A stretch of DNA of 64,000 nucleotides from the NCBI RefSeq assembly GCF_025766255.1, contig NW_026516697.1:186001-250000 (forward strand), given 5' to 3'. Below the pieces are notes generated by a model, which was not told the DNA's origin, searched no databases, and saw nothing but the letters and a program-made list of their open reading frames with translations. Of this stretch, positions 1 through 11,416 are shown piece after piece (position 1 is the stretch's first letter; every line of letters begins with the position of its first letter). Source of the DNA: Zychaea mexicana (Eukaryota; Mucoromycota; Mucoromycetes; Mucorales; Lichtheimiaceae). The position numbers were made by a program, and so were the translations under genes.

Positions 1-117
1 ATGGTGGTGGTTGTGTGTTGTTTGTAAATGCCAGGCTATTTTTTTTTCTTTTTCGCTTTATAAGATAGTGAGACCATAGTACCAAGTAGTAGTAATAGCA
101 AGTGGCTACTTAATGAT

Positions 118-2335
118 TCATCCTTTGCGGGCAGCCTTCTTCTTACGCGGCGTAGCCGTTTTCGTAGGTGTCGGCTGCTGTGGCTGTGGCGTTTGCTGCT
201 GTGGCGGTTGTTGTGATTGCTCTTCATCCTCGTTATCGACAGGTTTACGTTTATCTATGAAGATGGGTTACAAGATAAGCAACCTTTATCCAACACGATG
301 CTAACGTAGTCCGTTTCTCATAATATGAAAACCTACTTGTGATAACAGGGCTGGATCCCAGCGGCGAGGGTACGTGAGCATAATTAGTTGCATTATTCGG
401 CACAGCGTTCGGTAAAACATTAGGCGAGGATGGCATTTGCTGCATGTTGGTATAAGAGGGCATTCGTACGGGTCCAGACATCGTTTGCTGTATACCGCCG
501 CCCATGGGTATCGAAGCACCTGGGTAAAAGCCTGTAGGCTGGGGTACTACTGCCGCGCCGGGAATTCCTTGCTGTTGTTGTTGTTGCTGCTGCTGCTGTT
601 GCAGTTGCTGTTGCTGTTGCTGTTGTTGCCGACGATGCAGTTCCATTAGATGTTGTTGGGCAAAATTTGCACGTATCTTTAATGCCACTAGTTATCCCAG
701 TATATAAACATTATTAACATCAGCAGCCTCCACTCTCACGTTGCGTAAGTACACTAAAACGCGCAGATCGATGACTTACTAGCTGGAGGAACCACTGTTG
801 TTATGGCAGTGAAGGCGATTTCAGAAAACGTGGCAGCAGTATCCGATATCTAGAATGAAATACCATCGATACGTAAGACATCCTGCATTATATTTTTCTC
901 TCATCTTTTGCCTAGTGTAGACATACCAGCATCAGCTGCAATATCCGTGCAGGTACACCCCATTCGCTCACAGGCGAGTCTGGCAAAATCGATGGCGGAG
1001 GCTTCTTGCCCTTTTTCTTCGCCGGTGTTGAAACAATATTGATATTTTGTCGCGCAACAAACTCCTCATGCTTTGAGCATTCAAAATCAAACTTTTCAAT
1101 CTTGAGACTGCCACTGACAGAATCCGACACCAGAACGACCGATAATACACCAAATAATATCACCTGCACGGATCGAGAATACATATATGGATTAGCTTCA
1201 CTGTTTGATTGATTGATTAAATCCATTGTGACCGTGTACTTACCAAGGAGCCATTCTCGTAGCGATAAATAAAACTGGATCGAGGACACTCCAACAGCAT
1301 CGCTTTGTCAAGAAAGTATTCATTGGTTTGATCCATTGTGAGTTGTAGTGAGGTAACTCCGCATTCATACTGTGTTTGAAAAATTCGTGCAATCGAAGGT
1401 CGTGAAATTGCTAATGAAATAGTTGTTTGTTTGTTAATGGTGGTGGTGGTGATGATGATGATGATGATTTCGATATATACAAACAAGCTGCCATTCGATC
1501 GATTGTCTTGTTTGTTTAATGCCAGCAAAAGGAGGGAAAACTTACTATGGAGTCTCTTTTCTTCTGTCGATGCGTTCCATAACGTGAATCTCAGTGATCC
1601 ACTCCGTGTAAAGAATTCATCTACAAATTTAGTCCACGTAGATAGTTCGGTTGCCTAACATGCGTGTACGTTACGTGTATGGCGTGAGTTGTCAACTTTT
1701 GACAATTCAAATAAAAGAAAAATCACACCCGACAACTTCAACCCCACCCAAGATGAGCCTCCCTTTTATCCCCCCCTCCCTCTCTCAATGCTTGAATATT
1801 CCTCTCTTCGATGCCTATCTTTACTCATGGACTATTACTAACCTCGTTGCCTGGACTAAGCCGGTCACTGAATTGCATAAGCTTTAAAACAGCCTGACTT
1901 GTATGAAAGCCCGTACTACTGTGGGTTTTTGATATATGCACGAATGATAAAAATCAGTACTTTCATTTCAAGTAGTAACGAACCAAAATTTTAATAAAAG
2001 CTTACTTTGGCAGAGGGGCAGCTGTCATTGCAGGCGTAGGCAAATGCTGTTTCATTAAAGTTCCATTTGCTGTCATGGCGTAGGCAGGGGTCCGTGGTTG
2101 GTTAGCAATGATGGGCGTTGGAGGAAACGGCCCTCCTGATCGTGCTATATGCTGCGCTTGCTGTAATTGCTGCTGCTGGTGCTGTTGTTCTTGAGACAAT
2201 GGAGGTTGTTGTGAAGGTTGGTGTTGTTGTTGCTGCTGCTGCTGCTGCTGCAGCTGCTGTCCAGGCACTGGTTGGGGTTGTGGTTGCTGCTGTTGTGGTT
2301 GGCTATGAGGTTGGTCTGGTCTTGAACGATCTTGT

Positions 2336-2367
<32 letters not shown>

Positions 2368-2715
2368 TTGTTGTAACTGTTGTTGGTGATATTGCTGCTG
2401 CTGCTGCTGGTGTTGGTGCTGCTGCTGCTGGTGTTGGTGTTGGTGCTGTTGGTGCTGGTGTTGTTGTTGTTGAGCAGCTAATTGCGCTTGTAATTGCTGC
2501 TGTTGCTGTTGCTGAAGATGTTGCTGTTGTGCTGCAGCAAGTTGACGCTGGTAGAAAAGGTAGTTCTGTGTGGCATTTTGCGGAAACCCTGGGGGCATGC
2601 CAGCCTGCATGAACTGGGGTTGTTGTTGCGGCTGTGGAGGCAGCTGGCCTTGAGATGGCAGCGAAGGCACTGGCCTTTGATAGGGTGTGTTGGACGGAAT
2701 TGAATGAGCAGCCAT
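118..2715 (-). CDS. LIM-domain-binding (LDB1/PtaB-type) transcriptional co-regulator
   Basis: This multi-exon gene reads right to left. The N-terminal exon (2715-2002) is extremely Gln/His-rich with Pro. The middle exons (about 1640-910) match the LIM-binding domain. Visible pieces are FVDEFFTRSGSLRFTLWNAS, then a stretch with YECGVTSLQLTMDQ and PRSSFIYRYENGSLV, then SGSLKIEKFDFECSKHEEFV. The C-terminal part (688-251) is again poly-Gln, and the tail is basic (TPRKKKAARKG, stop at 118-120), probably a nuclear localisation signal. LDB family proteins (animal Ldb1/Chip, plant SEUSS, Aspergillus PtaB) act in the nucleus as adaptors joining DNA-binding factors; fungal PtaB works with the LisH protein SomA/Flo8 in adhesion and development. 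The ATG at 2715 opens the Q-rich exon and lies 287 bp from the divergent Stc1 gene. The family call is firm; the partners are inferred. Confidence 0.85.
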
Positions 2716-3002
2716 AACAACAGAAACCGGAAAACGGGATATGTGTGTGTGTATGTGTGTGTGTGTGTGTGCGTATGGGTAGTGAGCGTATTATGTGCTG
2801 TGCAACAAGCGACAGAGAAAAGTATAAAAAAGAAAAGGGCAAATCTGCTGGGAAGTGTATGAGCTGCTTTCCAAAGAAGATAGCTCGGTATTTCATTGGT
2901 TGCCCTGTTCCTTTTTTTCTTTAACCTTGCTGGGTTCCCTTTGGCTCCTTTCTCGCTTTCTCTCTGTCTCGTTTCACCCATTACTTTTCTTTTCTTTTAC
3001 TC
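2716..3002. promoter_or_regulatory. Shared divergent promoter region (LDB-type gene / Stc1-domain gene)
   Basis: These 287 bp lie between two divergent start codons and must hold both 5' leaders and promoters. It contains a (TG)n microsatellite at about 2742-2772 and pyrimidine-rich tracts just before the plus-strand ATG at 3003. No specific factor site was recognised. Confidence 0.5.
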
Positions 3003-3869
3003 ATGAGTCGCCAAGGTGCTGCCGGTAAATTCCGCATTCAGCCTGCTGTTCAAGACGGCTACGGTGCTTTCCGAGCAAATGGTACGTACCCCTCCTTTTG
3101 GAATTTCGAGATTAATTCTCTGCTAGTTCTAATCGTGAATTCTCGACAGATCAAGCGCCAGCCATTAAAACTTTGCGCTGCGTGTTTTGCGACCAGGTAA
3201 ATATCTGTGGTCTGTCTACTGCATTCTTTCCGTTGCTTATATATTTTTTTTGTTGATGAATAGGAAAAGCAGCTCGATGCGTTCTCCAAAACTCAAGTGG
3301 CCAAAGTAAGCACAAACTACGGTGATGAGTGTGTTAGATACGACAATGGAACATTAGTTTGTAGACGCGTTTTACTAATGTGCGTTTTATAGGCAACTCA
3401 CAACCGTAACGTGTCTAAACATGATCATCTATGATTTATGAGACCTTTGATAAATCACGCTCATATTTTAACGCGTCTTCCTTGTATGTTTTTTTTATGA
3501 TAAGCCTACGCCCCACCCGGATGGAACAAAAAGCAAAAGACTGTCACTTGCAAACAGTGCACGGCCAAGCAATCTGCAACGCTGCAGTGCATGACGTGCA
3601 CCTTAAAGAAGCCGCTCGAACAGTTTGCCAAGGTAACAAAAGGAAGGGAAAACAGAAGAACCGATGCGTGTGCGCGACAACGACGGTTTATTCTCTCTCT
3701 AACAAGCAATCATCAAACACGAAATTAGAACCAACGTAAACATGCTGAAAGAGCGCGTTGCCTCAAGTGCATGGCAAAGCGTGAAGAAGAAGACATGAAC
3801 GATTCGGACCCTGACTATTCGTCCGATGAGGATGGACCATCACACGAAACATGGCACGACATCATGTGA
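3003..3869 (+). CDS. Stc1-domain (LIM-like zinc finger) protein
   Basis: Six short exons encode a small protein with the Stc1 domain. Exons read 3003-3081, 3150-3196, 3264-3305, from 3393, 3505-3632 and 3729-3869. Zinc-ligand pairs are visible in order: LRCVFCDQ, then TCKQCTAKQSATLQCMTC, then ARCLKCMAKRE. The C-terminus is acidic (EEEDMNDSDPDYSSDEDG). In fission yeast Stc1 links RNAi (Ago1) to the CLRC H3K9 methyltransferase complex. Here only the domain is evident, so a role in RNAi-directed chromatin is inference. One oddity: between the fourth exon and 3505 I find no GT donor in the phase needed to join NRNVSKH to YAPPGWNKK. That junction is either non-canonical or misread. The gene is divergent from the LDB-type gene. 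Confidence 0.82.
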
Positions 3870-4212
3870 AAAGAAAAGACAGTCAAAAAACATGCATACG
3901 GCACTTCTTTCATCTTTAACTCGCAACAATAATCAATAACAAGATCAACACTCGACCTTTGTGCTTCTTATACATAATGTCTGAACCCTCCTTTTCTTCT
4001 TTTGTTGACTTTGATTATGCATTCTTCATATACCAGCCTCAAACCATTGCATTTCATATTTGAAGAAAGAGGTTTATCAGTGGCCTCTCTTTTCTTTTCT
4101 TTTCTTTCCATAAATATAAGCAAATAAAACAGTGATAGCAGCTGTAGCATTGTTGACTTTTGTAGAAACAAACAATCAAAGGACGACCTGTTTTTTTTTG
4201 GTGCTTGACCAA

Positions 4213-6887
4213 CTATACTTTATTTTGTTTTCGTTGCTGTCGTCGCTGCATAAGCTCCTTTTCCACTCGCGTTCCATTCTCCTGGATCTTGTTCACGTAT
4301 TCAGCCTGTAAGTCATTCAAGGTTGCCCGGAGCTGTCCGATTTCTTTGATCATGTCTTGACACAGTCGCACAATTGCAACCATGTCGTCTGTTGCAGTAT
4401 CTGCTGCTGTAGTTACTATTAAAGCGACCTCCTCCTCTGTTTCACTTAGGATCTGATCAATCATCGTGTTGCTCAACTGACTGACATGGTCCATGTCAAA
4501 AGCACGCCCGAGTTGTCTATTCAGAGCAAGCATATCCGTCGCATGTAATCGTTCCAGCATCTGTGTCACGTTAGAATGTAATGCACCCAACTAATAGGCG
4601 AAATGAAACATTGAATATTTAGCATTGGAGAGGATATGATAGCGATGAGTTCTGTTGCATAATTGTTTATGGTGTACCTCAGAAAGATCCTTTGTCGTTT
4701 CGGCTCCATTGTACATGCTGCTGCTGCTGTTGTTCTTCTCTTGTTGGTCCATATAATAGTAGTGATGATGGTGGTGATGTATGGCAGATGAATAGCCATC
4801 TTTGTCTTCATTGGTAGTAGTGGAAGTTGGAACAGGTGTCGATGGAGAAGGGGTTATAATGAACGGAACATAGGGAGGAGTTGGAGGTGGCTGCGCACTA
4901 GGGTCAGCTTGTGGCCAAGAGTTCTTTTGGAACTCCTTGCTGCTATTGCCACTATTGGCATCGACGGTAGTTGGGGTACTTTGACTTGGTTTTAATAATG
5001 CAGGAGAAGGAGGCTGTTGTCGTTTAGAGCTCATCTTCTGCATGATAAACACATATAAAGTACAAATAATTTGTTAGTATTGTACGGATACAACAAAAAT
5101 GGTATGCGCCCGTGCGTAACTGGGATTTGTCAATTACACAAAAAAGCAAAAGACTCTTATAATATTAGTATATTCACCTTGAGTGCATTGCTTCGTAACT
5201 TTGAATTTGAACGATAGCTAAGATCGATATGATGACGCTCTTCTTCAATTGACCGCTGTAATTGTCCGTGGGCGATCTGTATTGCGTCTACATAATTTCC
5301 CAGTAAGTGTTGTTTGCGTTGACATTGATTAGCGGGTCAGGTGTTAATGGTGATCATCCCCATGGTGTGTAGCACTCTTCCCACCCTACTCCGTAATTGT
5401 CGCAAGATCTGTTATGATTTGAGATTACAGTTGCAGAAGCAGTACCATGTTTTTCTTTCATTTTCCTGAACCGTGCTTCGGATAATTTCTCGCTCCTGCG
5501 GCTTGCTTCGATTTCTTGCTGAGCATCCTCGAGCTATTATATCACGGATTTGCATGTTAATGGCAACCATGGAGAGAAAATGAATTCACGTACTGCACAC
5601 TAGCTGTCAAGTGGTGATGTAAACATACCTTTGTTCTCCAAGCATCTTCATGAGCATTGGCCTTCTTTATCATCGCTTCATATACTTGTAATCGTTCCAC
5701 TTCTGCCTCCTTTACTTGGAGCGTTTTTGATAAAGTGATACATCTACTATTGGCCGCCTCAAAGTCAGCTGCTGTAGCGTCCAACGTCTAATATATACTC
5801 ATAAATTTCAATATGCTTATCACGGGGCGAATAAAGCAAACAATGACTGTGATTACATGATAATACCTTTTGCGTACGCTTCCATTTCATAATCCATTTT
5901 TTCTTGTCATCCTCCAGTTCTTGTTTTACTACATCTGTGGCATCCTGCACCTGCTGTAATTTGTGGATCTGCTCTTGGTAACTGTCCAACTGTTTTCATT
6001 TATCAGTAAGTATATACTGTGCCTGATACGTACATATAATAGGGAGAGAAAGGGGCTTACCTGTCGCTCCATCATTCGTTTGGTCTGGTTTGTGTCCGAG
6101 ACATACTGTTCATGCTGCAATAATAAGCTTTGGCCGATAGCTGCATTTTGATATATACGATATTAGTAAGGAGAAGATGGTCTGAATTACATTGTTTTAA
6201 GCTGCGGCTACTACTACTGCTGCTATTACTGATGTAGTATCATTAGAAAAATATCCCCACATAAACATTTCACGCCTTGTTAACTACTTAATATACGTAT
6301 CACCTACTCCTTTTGCGAATTCAAATTCTTATCCCACGCCCACCAGCATTACCCCTTCCTCCTTTTTCTTCTTCTGTTGCCGTAAAAAAGCGATTACCAC
6401 AATGATAGTACGTACAGTAGAAGCATGATTGTGCAACAGTAGTAGAGAGAGAGAGAGAGAGCAAGTAGCATGCATGCATTTCTTTTTTGCTTACAGCACA
6501 GAAGCAAAATCAATTGCACCTCTTGCTCCTTACAAATAAAAGAAGAGAATAATAATGACTAAACATACCAGCAGCTAAACGAGCATCATTTTCTAGTTTT
6601 TGAACAATACGCATCCACAGTTGCTGGTTTTTACAAGTACTGGAGAAACAACAGCATTCTGCATGCGTCGTGGCAGTGTACAATGAAAAATCCGAGTCGT
6701 TGTTTGAAATGGATTGATCGTCGCCGTCGGTAATGAGCGACAAAGAAGAAGAACAAAAGGCATCGTTGCTGTTGTTAGGAAATACTGGCGTTGTCTTTGT
6801 CGGATTCATGTCTCGTCCCAGAGCAGGAGGAGGCACAGCAGCTGTAATGGTTGTGTTGCTGGTAGTGGTTACACGGAAAGCGGACAT
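4213..6887 (-). CDS. Coiled-coil protein with a CC1-box-like (dynein-adaptor) motif
   Basis: A multi-exon gene with its first in-frame ATG at 6887 (MSAFRVTTTS) and stop at 4213-4215. After a Ser/Thr/Asn-rich N-terminus, the exon ending near 6572 joins the one starting near 6147 to give LENDARLAAAIGQSLLLQHE. This fits the AAxxGxxLL signature of the CC1 box (BICD, Spindly, HAP1/TRAK), which binds dynein light intermediate chain. Heptad-rich exons follow (YQEQIHKLQQVQDATDVVKQ; TLQVKEAEVERLQVYEAMIK; SIEEERHHIDLSYRSNSKLR). Then comes a Pro/Ser/Thr-rich disordered exon with a His6-Tyr3 run (5040-4682), and a final coiled coil ending in QRRQQRKQNKV. No CAP-Gly or other catalytic domain is seen. An adaptor between dynein and cargo or cell cortex is inference; a generic coiled-coil scaffold is the alternative. 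Confidence 0.7.
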
Positions 6888-9800
6888 TGTCTTTGCTTTG
6901 GTGTTATTCAAAGGTGATGATGATGGTTGTCGGCAAACGGCAACGTGGGCATAGACTGGATGGATGGATGACGATGGATGGTAATATGTTTAATTCGTAT
7001 ATGGTATTTTACGACATGTATAGAAAGGAAGAGACAAAGGAAAAGAAGAAGAAAAATAAGAAAAGAATCATAGAACCAATGTTAGAAAAGGTATAATTAG
7101 TCCACATACTTTGTAACGAGGAGTGGGAAGCCCCCTCAGCGGTCAGTGAATAGAGAGAAAAAGAAAAGAAAAGGGGGAATTTATCGGTTTCTGGGGGCAT
7201 ATTAACGAGCAAAAGCGTTCGGAGCACCTTCTTCACCAGAATTTTTTTAAGGCAAAGTTCCGCAAGTTGTAGGTAGGAGGCATTGGTACTGTAATGTTGA
7301 GCTAGCCCTGAGATGGCGCTGGCGCTACCTTCAAAGTACACATAGGCGATGCTTTGACGACTAGACATATGTGGGGGCTGTTGAGAAGTCTTGTATACAG
7401 TATGAATTTGAATGAAACAGCCTAAAAGAGCAGATATTGGTAATGAACAGCAAATATACTGCTATAGATCTAAAAAAGAGTCTGATGTTCCTCGTTCATG
7501 GAAATGATTTTATTCCGTCACTACAATAGCTTATAACTAGGCAGACTTTCCAATTCATATGTTACAGCGCATATTGACAGCACAGGAGTTTGCTACGACA
7601 TGGTGATAAGTCAAGTAGTAATCAAGTTGCCGAATAAGTAGTCATAATTGCAGCTACAGTCGAATTTCATAGGGAAGAATTAGAAAGGTATCGCCGAAGT
7701 CTTATAGAAGAGTTGGAGTTCGTTGTCATAGTTGCTGCTGTTGTCAGTGAGAGTGTAAGACAAATCAAGCACACTGAAAATTCCCGAGATAGTGTCGGCA
7801 TATCGATCAAGGTTATAGAAAGCGAAGTACACTGTGCATCTTGTTTTAAAAGTGCATACACAAAACCTGTGTATTGCAATCTCGCCGAAATGCTCAAACG
7901 GGTGCCTCTGACTACCAAGAGCAATTGTTGGAGCAATAACTTACTAGTTTGCTAGCTCCCGCAAGACGGAAGATTGATGGCTTAGTCCAGCATTAGCGTG
8001 GAGACGCCCATACACCCCCTCCTCCACGAGTACCCTCTAACTGTATATCCATCGTTGAACAAGTGGATATAAGATATCTGCATATACGTTCTCATTATTA
8101 CATTTTTAACTCTTTACGCGTCTAATATATCAGATTAAGCTTTGGGCTTTTTTTAACCTTCCCGAAACTTGAAGGGCCTTTTTGAGGTGTCCGCAACCAA
8201 AAGGTATCATAACAACGGTAACAGAATGGATTTTAGACTGTTTGGATTTCACAACCAGGTTTTCTTTATTGTACACTCATAATTTAAGCATATCTTCATA
8301 TATAAAGCATTGTATGTATGGTATCCTATTTTCAACCGTAAATCCACGTCTTGGACAATGTGCACTTCTAAACAGCCCTTCTCATAGAGTTCTTCATCCC
8401 GGATACAGCTTTTTGTATATGTTCTTTTTCTGGAAACTAAAGTTGTTACAAATCTGACCCTCTGAAAGAGCAGTGAAGACATATACATTCATATCAGTTG
8501 TTTCCATGCTATACAGTGGAGATGCTAGCAACATCACCAAGACTGAGCAAAAATTGATCGGAGAGCCATAAGAGTACAGTAGTAGGTACGGTTTAAACAA
8601 AGTAAATAAACTCGTTATTGAGACATGCTACTACTTCATCCAGACACGTCTTTGTAACTTTATTTTTCATCCAAGTGCTAATTGAAGCCGGACCTTCCAG
8701 TTGCCAAAAGCAGCCTCTACTATATGCATGTCTTGGTTATAACGGTATACAGTTTTTGAAGATGGCATGTTTTTGACCATGTTTTAGTGATACATTTTAT
8801 GCTTCTACAGTACAGGGTCTAGTAGTAGAGTATATCAACGATATAAACTTTATACACCACGTACATCAGTTACTGCAACATCATATGTCATTATTAATAA
8901 TAGAAGGGGATCTAGTGCTAGGTTCTTCCTACCATAAATGGCATCAAAAGATATCTCTATTCCATTTAGCACAAGCGTTTTGTTGGCGGGTATATGCAGT
9001 ATTTCATTGTTTCTCGAGAAGCCTGAGGATCTTTTTGGTGATAAAAAAGAAAAAAGGAAAAGTTCATGTATCTCACGCGATCTTGTGAGTACAAGGAAGC
9101 AGTGGCGGTAAAAACTATAATTAAATTGTCTCACGCACAAAGACGTCCAACACAAGTCCGGTGATTGAGAAGAAGTTTTAAAAATAATGTTGCCTTCCTT
9201 CTTTGTTTGTCTTTCATCACTTCAGAGTGCTTTCATCATTGACCTAGACTACACTCAAAAGTAGGTCTAGTAGCGCGGGACGGGTTAACTATCTTGCTGA
9301 ATGGTCGTAGTATAATATATCTGAGACCGCGCCACAAGCGTTTTTCCCACTGACATAATTCGGGAGAGGGAAAGCCCCGCCATAAGGCTAGAGTAGACGA
9401 CTTATTTTAAGGTGGAGTTGGGGCCCAACCGAGCAATGACATAAATAAAGGACACCTGTACCACGTAACCGGGCTTGTGAAACATAGCGACACGGAGTAT
9501 CTATAAATCTCCCTATCATACGCAACAGCAGGAGCGCTTTTATATGAAAAAAATGCCAAGGTCGTCGTTGGCCTCAATTGATACACGTGTAATCTGCATA
9601 CGGTTCATTATTTAGCATACTATTGTCATCTATCTCAGTACTGTGGCAAATGCTGTATGTGTATCGTTGGGAAAGCCTCATACAGCTGTACACAGTTGTA
9701 CATATGGAAAAAGCTATTTTAAGCAGGTGCCGTTGTTGTTGTTGCTGCTGCGAGATGTATGTGGACTGTGATATGTGGCGAAACAGTGGTATAATAGTAC

Positions 9801-10390
9801 GCAACAACAAGTAAACATTGGAGCGAAAAAAAGCCCTCTTTCGGAAAAGGTAGTCTTGTGTGCCCAAGGTGCAAGCTAAAAAAAAGTTTTTTACCTAGCA
9901 AAAGTTTAACCGCTTGTTTCGGCTGTGGAGAGATGCATCTTGTTTTTCGTTTGACACTACTACAGCACCCATGTAGCAGCAGCAGTAGCAGCCGAGCAGC
10001 AAGTACAGATTAAGCTAGAAGGATGATTTATCTTATTATAAACTAGCAATTTATTATTGTTTTGTGCTTCATATGGTGTATATTTCTTGAAAAGGGCCAT
10101 GCACCACGATGTCGATTACTCTTGCCTGGTCGAGACAAGGCGGTCTCCAAGCCGCGACAAGCCCGCCTGTGTAACCCGGGCTGGTTTGTTGCCCTGCCAA
10201 TTTTCTAAATTGAGCAAAAAAAAGTCTTTTTCGGGATAGGGCTGAGGGTTGATGAGAGAGAGAGAGAGAGAGAGCCACTTTTTATACCTGCGTCCTTTCC
10301 ATCACTCCCTTCACCCACAAAAAGGATAGGTTTTCCCCCCCTTCTTTTTCTCTTTTGTTTCCTTCTTCTTTACTTTTCACCTTACTACTG

Positions 10391-10421
<31 letters not shown>

Positions 10422-10448
10422 CTCTATTACGGCTACTGCTCTCTAATA
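6888..10448. other. Long stretch without a recognised gene
   Basis: About 3.5 kb. The only coding-like stretch is about 7660-7955 (+), containing EELERYRRSLIEELEFVVIV and two Cys in CASC spacing. I do not recognise it and it has no clear start or splice context. The right part is leader DNA of the secreted-protein gene, with (GA)n at about 10254-10275 and a (CTA)n tract. No RNA gene was recognised. Confidence 0.5.
10254..10424. repeat. Microsatellites (GA)n and (CTA)n in the 5' leader region
   Basis: A (GA)n run lies at about 10254-10275 and an imperfect (CTA/CTG)n triplet run at about 10384-10424. Both are just upstream of the ATG at 10449. They are simple repeats with no spacers or unit structure beyond 2-3 bp. 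Confidence 0.8.
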
Positions 10449-11416
10449 ATGTTCAAGTACACATTGCTGCTGCTGTCAGCACTCGTCAGTGCGGCGCTTG
10501 CATGCGAGCCGGAATGTCGCCACGGTCTTGCTCATGCATTCGCTGGCTTCTACGGCCCTGTTGTCGAGCTCGCGGTTGGAGATTTACAAAACACCTTCTC
10601 CAACACGCTATTCAATCTCACTATTCCTACACAAATCTCAGCGACGGTGCCTGACGACGTCCTGCGGACAGGCGTCACCAACGGCTTATCTGACACGCTC
10701 CAACTGTTTGTCAACGAAGCTACCGGCAAGCCGCTCGAAGATGGTATCTTTTCTGTCATGTTCTCGGAGGAGAAGCCGTTCAAGGGCGACTGCAACCATC
10801 CTGCTCGCTTGACACGCAAAATGCCTCCTACCGGAGAAAGCTGGTACAGAGAAGAATGTATGTATTCTGTCGCTTTTCCTTATTGTTTTTCCTTTGCTCT
10901 TTGTGGCGATACATAGTATGCGTAAGAAACTTATACTCGCTGTTATTACGATAGGTGTAAAAATGGACTACATTTGCGGTAACCCACCCTCCATTTGCCA
11001 TTTCTTGGACGATGTAAGTCGTGTAAAAAAGAAGCGAGTCTCTTCACAAAAAGCGTCAGTGGATACTCAAACGAATATGGTTTTCTTTGTTGATATAGGT
11101 CAAAGACCGGATCGTTCGACGCATCCGCACTCAACTCGAAGGCTACGCAACGTTCGACAACGGGTTCCTTGTGCGCAACGTGGTGCAGACGGTAAAGCAG
11201 TCGACGCGCGGGGTCATGGAAAAGTACGGAGCAGGCTCAATGGTAAACGATCCAAACGTCACTTCGTTCATCAACGGGCTTATCAGCAACGCAGTGCGGT
11301 CGCTGGATATGTGGGCTGCGTTGGATGTGAAGCAGCTGTGCAACCGTGCGCACGAGACGGAAGCGTGCCATGGCTGGGACGAACAAATCATTCCCGAAAT
11401 ATTAAAGTGGCCTTAA
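10449..11416 (+). CDS. Secreted Cys-containing protein, unrecognised family
   Basis: Three exons (10449-10857, 10955-11013, 11099-11416) have clean GT-AG junctions in matching phases and encode about 260 residues. The N-terminus MFKYTLLLLSALVSAALA is a typical signal peptide with cleavage predicted before CEPECRHG. Paired cysteines follow (CEPEC, CNHP, EEC, YICGNPPSIC, LCNRAHETEAC), which suggests disulfides in the extracellular space or secretory pathway. There is no GPI-type hydrophobic C-terminus; it ends EILKWP. An N-x-T sequon (NLT) occurs near residue 57. No enzyme motif was recognised, so function is unknown. Confidence 0.8.

Noticed and set aside
2118..2612. Plus-strand Ala/Val-rich open frame
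   Set aside because: Shadow of the poly-Gln coding repeats of the LDB-type gene on the other strand.
7009..7368. Minus-strand open frame upstream of the coiled-coil gene (MSSRQSIAYVYFEGSASAIS...)
   Set aside because: Protein-like at its start but then low-complexity, with no splice join in frame to the gene and no motif. The ATG at 6887 is a sufficient start.
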